Below are positions 1 through 8,999 of a stretch of 64,000 nucleotides of DNA, in pieces. The stretch spans positions 9,958 to 73,957 of the forward strand of contig MU657207.1 in the NCBI GenBank assembly GCA_026770575.1. The letters are read 5' to 3'. The translations under genes and the position numbers were made by a program. The stretch comes from Pelagophyceae sp. CCMP2097 (taxonomy: Eukaryota > Sar > Pelagophyceae). Under the pieces are notes generated by a model. That model was not told the DNA's origin and did no database searches. It worked only from the letters and a program-made list of their open reading frames with translations. The stretch's first letter is position 1. Each line of letters begins with the position of its first letter.

Positions 1-135
1 GGGCAGCGTGGCGTTGCCCTCCGTGGCGTTGCCCTCCGTGGCGTTGCCCTCCGTGGCGTTGGGCAGCGTGGCGTTGGGCAGCGTGGCGTTGGGCATCGTG
101 GCGTTGGGCAGCGTGGCGTTGCCCTCCGTGGCGTT
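1..135. repeat. 15 bp coding tandem repeat, nine units
   Basis: Nine units of 15 bp lie head to tail. Two main versions alternate, GGGCAGCGTGGCGTT and GCCCTCCGTGGCGTT, plus one GGGCATCGTGGCGTT at 91-105. The period is a multiple of three and encodes one pentapeptide per unit on the minus strand. The array continues to the window edge, so the copy number is a minimum. Confidence 0.95.
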
Positions 136-297
136 GCCTCCTGGCAGCGTGACGTTCAAGTCCGTGCCATTCGGCAGCGTGAGGTTTGTGCCATTCGTAA
201 TGGCGCCAACAATGCCACCAATGGTCACGTTACCGGTGTGGTTCGTGGCCGAGACGGCGGCCATCACGAGCCAGGCGAGCAGCACGCGTGGACCCAT
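1..297 (-). CDS. secreted N-glycosylation-sequon repeat protein, partial
   Basis: The reading frame opens with an ATG at 297-295 and stays open to the window edge, so the C-terminus is missing. The first 17 residues (MGPRVLLAWLVMAAVSA) are a good signal peptide with an Ala-x-Ala end. The rest of the visible protein carries 15 N-x-T sequons: six in the leader part (NHT, NVT, NGT, NLT, NGT, NVT) and nine in pentapeptides of the form N-A-T-L/E/M-P/G. If made, this would be a secreted or cell-surface protein with an N-glycan possible every five residues. I do not recognise a family. The opposite strand is also open, but its product is a low-complexity VALPS repeat with no ATG start, so the minus strand is preferred. 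Confidence 0.75.
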   Translation of the reverse strand, partial: MGPRVLLAWLVMAAVSATNHTGNVTIGGIVGAITNGTNLTLPNGTDLNVTLPGGNATEGNATLPNATMPNATLPNATLPNATEGNATEGNATEGNATLP

Positions 298-636
298 GGC
301 TGCCGACGAAGTCCGGGGGACTCGGCTTCTGTGCGGCGCCGAAGCGAAGGACCCGTCGAACACAGAAGAGTCGGGAGCGAAATAGTTTCGGACATCTTCG
401 GCGACCCGGCGGGCTTTGCGACGTTGCGCGGCCGAACCGTGCCGCTCGCCTCTGCTTCTCCACCGACCACAACGGACGGATGCCCCGCCGCCGCCCGTGT
501 TCGACGGTTTCGAAGTGCGAGGTCCTCGGCATCTCTTAAGGTTTGGTCGATGGTGGGCGCGCGTGCGCATGCCCTGGCGGCGCCGGCCGGCGGCGGCTGC
601 GCGTCCCGCGGCGGCGCCCAGCGGGCGCCGGCCGGC
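298..636. other. GC-rich spacer between two minus-strand genes
   Basis: It holds the upstream region of the sequon-repeat gene and the 3' side of the next minus-strand gene. I see no gene, repeat or RNA that I can support here. Confidence 0.4.
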
Positions 637-1265
637 CTATGATACGCTGCAGAGGTCGGCGGTGCACGACTCTGGCCGGTCGCCGTCGGGCACGAAGTCG
701 TCGTAGCCGCGGCCCGAGGAGCAGCCCAGCAGCGCGCCCTGCGAAACGACGTCGGCGGCGCGCGGCCGGAGGGCGAGGGACGCACGACGAAGTCGTCGTT
801 TGCCTCGTTGCTGCGGTTGGCCGAGAAACCGACGCCAGCCTATCGGCCGCTCGGAGGCGGCGCGCCTTTGGGCATCCCTCTTCGGCGCCCTCGGAGGCCG
901 ACGCTCGCAACACGGGGCGCGGGGGCGCGCGATCTGCGCGAAGTCGTCCTCTGCGTTGAGCCTGCGTCGGCGAGCGTATAAAGGCGAGCGCCAGAGGCCC
1001 AAAGGGTTCCAGCAAGGCGGGAAGCCGTGCGCCTCTCGCGGTCCACCGGCGCGGCCCGCGGCGCTGCGCCGGGCTCACAATCTCGAGTGCGCGACGAGCC
1101 TAAGGCGGCGCGTCGGGCGCGGGGCGTCCTTCGCGGGCCGCGGCGGTTCGGCGCACGCTCTGCTGATGGCGAGCTGCTGCTCCTGGACCCGGGGCAGCGG
1201 CGAGGCGCCGTTGTCGATGTGGACGTCGATGTCCAAGTTTTCGTCGAGGACCTGATAAACCTAAG
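637..1265 (-). CDS. unrecognised split gene, 3' exons
   Basis: A chain of short protein-like exons can be followed on the minus strand to a TAG at 637-639. The best-supported junction joins an exon ending NEANDDFV, through an intron starting GTGCG and ending TTCGCAG, to an exon beginning GALLGCSSGRGYDDFVPDGD. An exon containing LNAEDDFAQIARP follows a GACGCAG acceptor. Another near 1140-1258, containing VLDENLDIDVHIDNGASPLP, follows a GCTTAG acceptor. The donor/acceptor style matches the confident genes nearby. The product is not recognised and the 5' end is unknown; it may lie near the MITE at 1628. Confidence 0.4.
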
Positions 1266-1627
1266 CGGTCCGCGCGTCGACGGCGCGTCGACGCGGCGCG
1301 CCTTCAACGTCCTCTCCACGGTGCTTGGACGCGGGAGGGACCTTGAATTCGGCCGTCGTGGCGCGGTGCGCCCTCGTCGCGTGGTGCGCCGAAGAGGACC
1401 TGCGGTGCAGGCCGAGTCTGGGCCAGGATCGAATCCTGGAGGCGCCAAAGAAACGCGCCTCGAGGCCTTTTTCGAAATCGGCGAACAGCGCGGCGCCGCG
1501 TTCTCGGGCGGCGCCGTGTTCTCGGCGTCCGCTGCTCGCTCCATCCTCGAAGCGCCCGTCGCGGCACCGGCTGCTCAAAAACTCAAACTGGCGCCTCGCA
1601 AAATGGCTCTCTCCTTTGCAAGGTTGA

Positions 1628-2054
1628 CAGCGGTGGGAATTCACTGGAAATTCAAAGTAAGTGAATATTCACGCGAGGTCTCAAATGTTCGGTGGTAGTG
1701 AAGTGACGAGTGAATCGACGTTCACTACGGCTGCAAATCCTGGTGAATGTGAAGTGAATCAGTGAATTTTGAGAGGTCCAAAATATGTCCCCTCCAAATC
1801 GCAAGGCTCGTCCGCCGAAGGCTGTATGCGCCACCAATGGCCCCAGGACGCCTGCTCAAGGGCAGTGCGACTCCTTCCGGTCCTCCGGGGACCTCAGAGC
1901 GACGGTGGCGTCGGCCGGGGTTGGTGAAGTCATTAATGAAGTCCTTCACAAATGTTCGGTGGTAGTGAAATGAAGGTGAATGTGAAGTGAATATGGTGAA
2001 GTGAATTTATTCAGTGAATAATTCACTTCACCCTTAAATGAATTCCCACCGCTG
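1628..2054. mobile_element. hAT-type MITE, 427 bp, complete
   Basis: Both ends carry a perfect 16 bp terminal inverted repeat (CAGCGGTGGGAATTCA at 1628-1643, its reverse complement at 2039-2054). The element is flanked by an identical 8 bp target site duplication, AAGGTTGA, at 1620-1627 and 2055-2062. The outer 150 bp on each side is AT-rich and full of GTGAA-type subterminal motifs. A 20 bp direct repeat (AAATGTTCGGTGGTAGTGAA) occurs at 1683-1702 and 1950-1969. The core around 1790-1920 is GC-rich like the host. There is no transposase ORF, so it is non-autonomous. An 8 bp duplication with CAG...CTG ends is typical of the hAT superfamily. Confidence 0.87.
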
Positions 2055-2062
2055 AAGGTTGA

Positions 2063-2461
2063 TCTTTTGAGTGGCGGTCCGTGCTCGAGCTCGAGCTCGT
2101 GCACGGACGTCGGACAATCGTCGGACACCAAGGACACGTATTAGGCCCACCGTGCTTCCAAAGACTCGGAGTTGCCGGCCCGTCGTGACACGCGACACCC
2201 CCTCGGACACGGCTGCGTCCGAGACGGTCCGACGCAGGGACACCGACGCGACCGGGCTTTCGGTACCGTTGGTTTACACAATCACCGGCGAGAGCCACGG
2301 TGCGGTCTCGCCACGCCACCGGCGATGGCGCGGAGACGGGAGCTTCTGTGGTGGGAGCTCTGGCGTGCGGGCCTTTGGATCGTGGCGTGGCTTCGTCGGG
2401 GCGCGCCTTCTGGGCGACGCCCTCGGCGCGCCTCCGCTGCTTTTCGCGCGGCGCCTCGGGC
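2063..2461. other. spacer with no supported gene
   Basis: This lies between the MITE and the 3' end of the kinase gene. It has a short GCTCGA iteration near 2082 but no coding signal on either strand that I would defend. Confidence 0.4.
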
Positions 2462-3942
2462 CTATTCCGACGTCGTGGCGAAGAGCGTGCCCTTTGCCAA
2501 TCGCTGCGTCAGCATGACGCCCTTGACCATGCCGCGGAACTTGCGCTTGGCGTTGAACTTCTTCATCGTGTCAATCGTCTTGTCCAAGTTGCGCGCAATC
2601 AGCTCGTGGTCCCCGACGAGGAACCACGGGTGCCGCAGAGCCTAAAGGGGGCCCAAAGTCGAATCCAAAAGGCTCGACTAGCGCGGCACCGCACCTGGTC
2701 GGCGGTGAGGCGCTCGTCCGGGTCGACGATTAGCATCTTCTCGATAAGGTCCTTGGCGTCGGCGCTGACCTGGTCCCAGTACTGCGGCTCGAACCTGAAA
2801 ATGCCGCGTTCAAACGATTGCGCGTCCGAATCGTTTCAAAGACGCGGCCTTGTCGCGTGTAGTCCGCGGCTCGGATCTTGTTGTACAACACGGCGTGGTT
2901 GTCGTCGTGGAAGGGCGGGTAGCCTCCGAGGAGGATGTAGATGATCACCCCGCAACTCCACATGTCCACCTCGGTCCCGTACTTGGCCCCCTTCAAGATC
3001 TCGGGCGCCACGTAGCCCGGCGTGCCGCACTGCGTGTCCAGCGACTTGCCGTCGACAGACTTTGCGAAGCCAAAGTCTGCGATCTTAATGTCAAAGTCGT
3101 TGTACGGCGACTTCAAAAGCAAGTTCTCCGGCTTCAAGTCGCGGTGCACAATCTTGCGGCGGTGCAGGTACGCCAGCGCGTCGAGCAGTATCCGCGTCAG
3201 GTCGCGCGCCTCCTTCTCGTTGAAGAACGTCTTCTTCACGATGCGGTCGAAGAGCTCGCCTACATTCCCGTAGGCAAAAGGCGGTTATCGACAACGCAGG
3301 CGCACCGCCCTCCATGAGTTCGATGCAGATGAAGAACATTTTCTTCTCCTCGTAAAAGTCGTACAACTTGATGATGTTCGGGTGGTCGACGCTGCGCAGC
3401 ACCGCCACCTCTTCGTGGAGCGAGTCAATGTCCTCGTCCTTGAACTCGGCCTAAGCGCAGACGCGCTCCACGAAAGAGAACCTGCAGACGGCGAGGCGGG
3501 TGGTCGCACCGTCTTGGTGATGCACTTGACGGCGACGGCGACCCCCAACGAGCCATCAGCCTACTCGCGGCGCGTGAAGCGCCGCCTTACGGAAAGTGCA
3601 TTTGCGGCGGGCCGGTAAAACGCACCAGGCGCCGGTTCGCCTTGAGCACCTTTGAAAACGCGCCCGTGCCGAGCTACACGGTGCCGGTCTCGCGGCCGCC
3701 GCGCCTTTCGCCGCATCGGCAGTCGCACCGTGTCGACTTTCTTGTCCATGATGTAGGCCTTGTGGAAGCCCGACTCGGTGTCGACCTCGGCGCCGGCGTC
3801 GCGCTTCACCGACGTCGAGCTCTGCGCGGGGCGGCGGTCGGACGGCTGCAGCGGCGGCGCCGGGCGTTTCGGGCGCGCGGGGGCGCGCGGAGGCGCGCGG
3901 CTATTGGGGCCGGAAGGGCTGGCGCACCGTGCAGATGCCCAT
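2462..3942 (-). CDS. CaMK-type serine/threonine protein kinase
   Basis: About eight exons give a full kinase domain: glycine loop LGTGAFSKV, catalytic Lys in VAVKC, HRDLKPENLLL loop, DFGFAKS, CGTPGYVAPEIL activation end, then a C-terminal extension to TTSE-stop at 2462. Exons I can place are 3626-3673, 3510-3560, 3306-3450, 2857-3259, 2695-2794 and 2462-2641; these six join in frame. The N-terminal part ends KKVDT at 3729. An ATG at 3942 gives MGIC, a possible acylation signal, but its junction to the next exon is not settled. Five of the introns start GTGCG. The intron at 2795-2856 appears to be GC-AG. The family phosphorylates Ser/Thr, usually under calcium/calmodulin control. No EF-hands are visible, so it is CaMK-like rather than a CDPK. 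Confidence 0.85.
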
Positions 3943-4287
3943 GGCGGCGGCTGGCCGCGCGCGTCGAGACACAAGTTTAAGGTTTTGGACAGACGCCGCC
4001 GACGCAACTTGAAAACGACCGAATCACTTGAAATTCAATTCAAAATCAAATCATCAAAATTTAATCGTGAACCATCTCCGAATCGAGCGATAAGGCAACG
4101 CCCGCTCCGCGCCGCCTCCTCGATAGGACGCCCCGGGCTGGTGCCGCGGTCGGTGCGCTCCGCGGAACCGAGATCCGACGTCGGACGCTCGGCAGACCGA
4201 CGCGTTGAGACCTTGTCCGGAGCGCCACGCGTCGGGTGCCCGGCGGTGCCCCGCGCCCGCCTCCAGAATGGCGTCCCGCGGGTCTCG
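3943..4287. other. intergenic spacer with AT-rich patch
   Basis: Around 4010-4070 the sequence turns AT-rich, with repeated AAATTCAA/AAATCAAAT-like words. This contrasts with the GC-rich genes on both sides and may hold the kinase promoter. No gene was seen. Confidence 0.4.
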
Positions 4288-5842
4288 TTAGAGTTCGGGC
4301 TGCGTCTGTTTGCGCTCAAAGGCCAACTTCTGCCACTCCCCCCGCTGCTTCCACCGGCTCTGCGCCTTGCCGCCGGTGACGTCGACAAAGTGGTTGGCGT
4401 GCGCCTGGAGGTAGGCCACGTCGCCGTAGCAGAGGGCACGGTTCCGCGGGAGGCGCAGCGTGAACTTCTGCCAGCTGCCGCGGTCGCTCCACCTCGCGGC
4501 CAAAGGCCGGCCCACCTCCGCGTCCACGTAGCGACCGGTCGACGACTTGAGATACACCGCGTCGCCGGGGAACAGCGGGCCGCCTGAAGAAGCACATTCG
4601 AAACAGGCCGAGCCCCGAGCAAGATAGCCGACGCACTGTCTCGGCCCAACGTCTCCACGCGCCACGTCTCGGTGGCGCCCGCGGTCCCGTGGACCTAGCG
4701 GTCCGCCGGTCGCGCGCCCCCGTCGCTGCGTAGATGCGTGCACGAAGACTTGCCGCCACGACGCGGCCGTCTCTTTCGACGCTCAGCGCGGGGAAACCTA
4801 CAGAGCGCCGATCCAACGAGAGGCGCCCTCGACGCCCGTGCGACGCACCCTCCTGGCCGAGGGCGCGGACGTAGACCGCGTCGCCGACGAGCACGGGGTC
4901 GACGCAGCCGACGTCGTCCTGCTTGGGGCCGCCGTCGACTCGGGCCGTGTCTAACGCGCGCCGCGTCTAACGGGCTCCGTGTCTCACGTGCGCCGTGTCT
5001 CACAGCCGCCGCTTCAAAGAGCGCCCGGCACGCGGCGCCGCCCCCGCTCGCATCGCGGTTCGTCGCGTACCGTCGGCGGCCTTGAGCGTCGAGGCGATTG
5101 TGCGGCGCCGCACGCCGGCCGCGACGTTCACGCGCTGGTCTGCGCCTACTCGCTCCGGCGTCGGCCATCGCCGGCGCGCGTACCCGCGGCGTCCATCGAG
5201 CCTCTGCGATGTCGGCCGCAGCTCGTGTGCCCCCGACGGACCGACGCGGCGCTGAACCATCCGACTCGCGGCCGACCCAGCGGAAGACGACCTGGCCGTT
5301 CGACTCCGCAGTCCATTCCTGGCCCGCGCGCGACGCGAAGCGACGCTCCGCGCCCGGCGCCAGCTCTGCCACGACCTGCGAGGGCGACCGTCGCGCACGA
5401 AGCGCCGGCGAGACGAGGCCCGCCGCGGCGGACGGCGCCCCGGGGATTCGCGACGCCGGAGGCTCGCCTGCTCGAAGCGGATCGATGGATCGTACCTGTC
5501 GTCGGGGAGGTCGGGCGGGCGCGCGCACGGCGACGGACCGACGCCGGCCGCCGCCGGAAGTCTCTGGCGGCGGGACGCCTCAGGCAGCGGACCGCTCCCG
5601 GACGCCCGGCGCCGCGCAGCCCGCCGGTCCGCCGGGTGGTCCACCGGAGGCGGCGCCCCGCCTTTGCGTCCCGCTGGCCCCAGACGGCGCCGGGCTCTTC
5701 TCGAAGGGAGCGCCGCCGTGCCCAAGGGGTCGCACCGCGAGAGCGTGGCCGGGCCCTTCAGCACGTTGACAAAAGTGACGTGCATCACGTCCTCCGGGTC
5801 CAACGCCGAGCACGCCAGCGCGCACAAAAGGAGCGCCAGCAT
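4288..5842 (-). CDS. secreted protein with VHL-beta-like and fascin-like segments
   Basis: The ATG at 5842-5840 starts a clear signal peptide (MLALLLCALACSA) followed by DVMHVTFVNVLKGPATL, the shape of the first strands of a VHL beta domain. A downstream exon gives ELAPGAERRFASRAGQEW, matching the later strands (LxPG...GHxW-type). The C-terminal half has GDAVYxx repeats: VLVGDAVYVRAL, then GDAVYLKSSTGRYVDAEV...WQKFTL, then GDVAYLQAHANHFVDVTG...WQKLAF, ending QPEL-stop at 4288. These resemble fascin/beta-trefoil strands that bind carbohydrate or actin. Introns are of the GTGCG...AG type, for example before GPLFPGDAV. Some middle exon joins are uncertain. Secretion plus these folds suggests an extracellular or wall-associated role, but this is inference. 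Confidence 0.6.
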
Positions 5843-6021
5843 GCCGCTAACTCGGCGGCCCGCAGACGCGGCGTCGAAGTCGAGAAAATCCAATCGAAAT
5901 GATGGAGGAAATAATGGGAACTTCCTGGAAAATTCTCGGAGCAAACCTATAGGGTACTGGAACTTCCGACCAAACTCAGTCCAGGCTCCTGGAGGAGGTG
6001 CCACGCCAGCTCGGACGATCG

Positions 6022-7033
6022 ATGGACGCGCCACCCGCAGCCGTGGTCCCAAAGTCGTGCTGCGTCTGCGACCAGCCAGCACTGCACCAAGTGCAAATCC
6101 CGGCACTACTGCGGCAAGGCGTGCCAGCTCGTTGACTGGTACGAGCGCGGTCACAAGGCGCAGTGCAAGCAGCTCGTCCCATCCAAGACCGCCTCCTCGA
6201 CGCGCTCATGCCGCTGAAGATCAAGGAGGAGCCCGCCATCGTCGACGACGTCGCGCTGGCTTATGATTCCAAGGCGCGCTTACCGGCTGTTTGGAAGACG
6301 ACTGTTGTCAAGGCCAGTGCGCTGAACGACATTATACGATTGCTGCTCCAGGAAGATTTGCATGGCATGCGTCCGCAAGTGCCGAGCGCCAGCCTGCACG
6401 TCGGCTGCCGAGTGGCTGTGCCGGATGCAGCAGCACGTGGACAAGGGCGACGCTGAGGCGCAGGCCATGCTCGGGTGTGCTTACGAACATGGTGACAATA
6501 GTCTCCAGAAGAATTTACAGCGAGGGTTCCAGTTGTACGAGCTCGCGGCAGCGCAAGGGCATGCAGAAGCGCAGGCTGCCTTGAGATGCTACTATATTTC
6601 TGGGGAAGTCGTCGAGGTCGACTACAAGACCGCCGCGCTGTGGTTCCAACGTGCTGTCGAGCAAGATCACGCCGACGCACAATGGCGTCTCGGCTTGCTC
6701 TTCCACCGTGGCGCGGGCGTAGCGCAGTCGTACGACGAAGCCGTGCGGTTGTGGCGGCTCGCCGCGGCGCAGGGCCACGGGCAAGCGCTCTACGACCTCG
6801 GCCAGTGTTTTGAATGCGGCCACGGCGTGCCGCAGGACAAGAAAGAGGCGCTGCGCTGCTTCAAGCGCGCCGTGGCACAGGGGCACGCCGAGGGCGCAGC
6901 AAAGGTTGACGAGCTCACGGCGCCGCCGGCGCCGTGCCGCAGGAGGACAACGAGAGGCGCTGCGCTTCGCGTCGTGGCACAGGTCGCCAAGCTCGCGGCG
7001 TGGCTCGCGGCGGACTCTGGCCGACGTCCGTGA
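6022..7033 (+). pseudogene. decayed MYND-RING-Sel1 copy
   Basis: It is related over most of its length to the intact gene at 21511. The start at 6022 reads MDAPPAAVVPKSCCVC. It then lacks 8 nt relative to the intact copy (CGAGCCGGG area), so the MYND zinc ligands are read out of frame and the frame hits TGA. The RING segment is largely missing. The Sel1 part (about 6362-6935) is open and well preserved, with AxQGHxxA-type repeats. A further broken Sel1 unit follows. It could only be functional if a shorter Sel1-only product is made, for which I see no supporting start context. Confidence 0.8.
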
Positions 7034-7086
7034 TGGTCGCCTCGGGAAAGTCGACGATTCTCCGTAATCTTCCTTGGATCCGAATC

Positions 7087-8574
7087 TTAGACATTGTCGA
7101 AGCGCGTGCCGGCGTCGCACGCCGCGGGGCGCCGCGGGTCGGGGCAGGGCAGCTTGACCATCTCGTAGCGGTGCGGCGCCGAATTCGAGCCGCCCTCGGA
7201 CCTGGCGTGGAACGTTCGTCGCCCTTGTGCCCACGATTTCGATGCCCCGGCGCGCCCTCGCCTCTGGTGCCACTCGCGACTCTGTATGCACCGTCACCAC
7301 GGTCTGCGTCTCCAAATGGCGCGGCTGGCGACGGGTTGGCGCACTCTTCCGATGCCTCGATACACCAGAGGCGCATGGCGCCGCAGCTGCCGACGACGAT
7401 GGTCGCGCTGACGACGAGCGTCGTCCACGCGTCCGTCTTCTCCGGCGCCGAGCCTGCCGGGGCGCCGATTGACGATGGGCCGCCAAAGGTCCGACAGAGG
7501 GCTTTCTTCGCATGCGTTTCGTGCGCGGCGGGGCCGGCGCACCAAAGTAGAGAATGCCGAGGGCCTCTGCGGTCGTGGCGAGGGACCGGAGCGAGTCTGC
7601 GAGGATGTGGGCTAACGCTGAAAAAACGTTTGCGCTGCCTCGGCCGTCGCCGCTGCACACCGACTCGCGGAAGAAGGCGCAGAGCGAGACCACGTCGAGC
7701 GTCATGCCTGCGCCCTCTTTCGGGGGGCGCACCGAGGCGCTTTATAAGACGGCGCACACCGAGGATCACTCACCGAGAATCCCAAATGCGAGGATAATCT
7801 TCGGGTCCACTTTATCCTGGGCCGGCGCGTGCCGCTTCGCGTCCGCGAGCTCCAAAAGCGCCGAGACGAGGCCCGCGACGGTAACGGCGTAGAGCACGGC
7901 GAGCGAGAACGCGGACGCGGCTAGCTCGCGCCGCCGCGGGCTCATCGACGCCGCGCGGCGGCCGCGCACGGCGCACTCGCTGCGCAGAGGAGTCAAACGC
8001 GCACGACGGCATTCAAATCGCCTCGAGACGCATGAGGCGTCGGAGGTGCTCGGAAGTGGACGTTGCCACGGGCCAGGGACTCACGGCGATTCGCCAATGT
8101 AGTTTGCGATGTACGTGCACACGTCGACGAACATGCTCGCGCAGTCCACGCGCAGCGCGTCCGAGTGCGCGAAGAAGGACGCCACGAATTGCCTGCGGGC
8201 AGCGTCTGCACGGGCGCGAGGCGTGGTGCGCCGACTCACGCTATCGTGATAGACCCAAAGCAGACAATCGAGACGACGAGCGCTCTCTTGTGGCCTAGGC
8301 GGGCCGTCGCGCCGGGGCGGGGCGGCCGCGCTCGGGAGGGTGCTGCCGCGCTCGGGAGGGTTCTCGGCCGCTGACGCGGCTCCAGATGAACGGCTTTCCA
8401 GAGGTGATTTAGAAAAGGGGATGTACCGGCGGCCGCGGGCTCGTCGTGGAGGTACGCCTTGGTTCGAGATGTCCCCGGGCTCAGCGCCTCGAACTCGTCA
8501 CCGTCGCCGTCGTCGTCGTCCTCATCGCCTCCGTCTCGATTGATCGGTTTGAAAGCACGGGGTGGCCCGCCCAT
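7087..8574 (-). CDS. cation-efflux (CDF/ZnT-like) transporter
   Basis: The ATG at 8574 gives an acidic cytosolic N-terminus rich in Asp (DGGDEDDDDGDGDEFEAL). Exons then supply about six membrane segments: ALVVSIVCFGSITIAQFV, DCASMFVDVCTYIANYI, FSLAVLYAVTVAGLVSALL, KIILAFGILGMTLDVVSL, ANVFSALAHILADSLRSL and TLVVSATIVVGSCGAM. The pair DCASMFVD and HILAD sits where CDF proteins carry their metal-binding residues, although the first site has Asp rather than His at its start. Introns have GTGAG or GTGCG donors and CAG acceptors, and all joins keep frame. The product ends FDNV-stop at 7087. It would move Zn or a similar divalent metal out of the cytosol. The assignment to CDF is good; the substrate is unknown. 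Confidence 0.68.
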
Positions 8575-8999
8575 CGTCCCCGAGCCGAGGCAGGCCCGAG
8601 GGCGTGCGGGGGCGTCGCTCGGGCCGTCGACGTTCGATGGACGTCGACCACGCGCCGCGCCGCGGCTCGCGTCGAAAGTTCGCCGAACGTTTTTGAGCAA
8701 AATGCGGACTTTTGAAAAGTTTCGATGTCCGGGTCTGGATCGGGCATCGGCGGACCACGAGCAGGGCCACAACGCTCTTGCGGCGCTCGTGCCCCCCCCC
8801 CCCCCCCGCTGCGCGGCCCCGCCGCGTTGGTGCGTTCGGAGAGGTCCAGGGTGGGTGGTAGCTCTCGCTTTTTTTACTGGATCTATCGCTTTCCTTACTC
8901 CAAGAAGCACCCGCGGCGGCGACGCCGGCGCGGGTGGAAACCATGGCTCCGCCGTGGAGCCTGCCGGGGTGCGTCGATCTCCGGCGCGCGCGGCGCGCT
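8575..8999. other. spacer with C16 homopolymer
   Basis: This is the upstream region of the transporter gene and downstream region of the ataxin-2 gene. It contains a run of 16 C at 8792-8807 and a pyrimidine-rich stretch near 8868. No gene was seen. Confidence 0.5.

Noticed and set aside
8..385. Plus-strand ORF with VALPS/VALGS repeats
   Set aside because: It starts with GTG, has no signal or domain, and its tail is frame-shadow of the upstream region. The minus strand gives a signal peptide and meaningful N-A-T sequons.
970..990. TATA-like GCGTATAAAGGCG
   Set aside because: It lies inside a probable minus-strand exon, not upstream of a supported start.
2642..3728. Introner elements (transposon-made introns with shared bodies)
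   Set aside because: Such elements are described in pelagophytes, so I compared the introns I could place. They share donor and acceptor motifs but no common internal sequence or clear 8 bp flanking duplications. A genome-wide intron clustering would be needed.
8792..8807. C16 run as a G-quadruplex regulatory site
   Set aside because: A simple homopolymer that may be a length-variable sequencing artefact; no second G/C run pattern supports a structured element.
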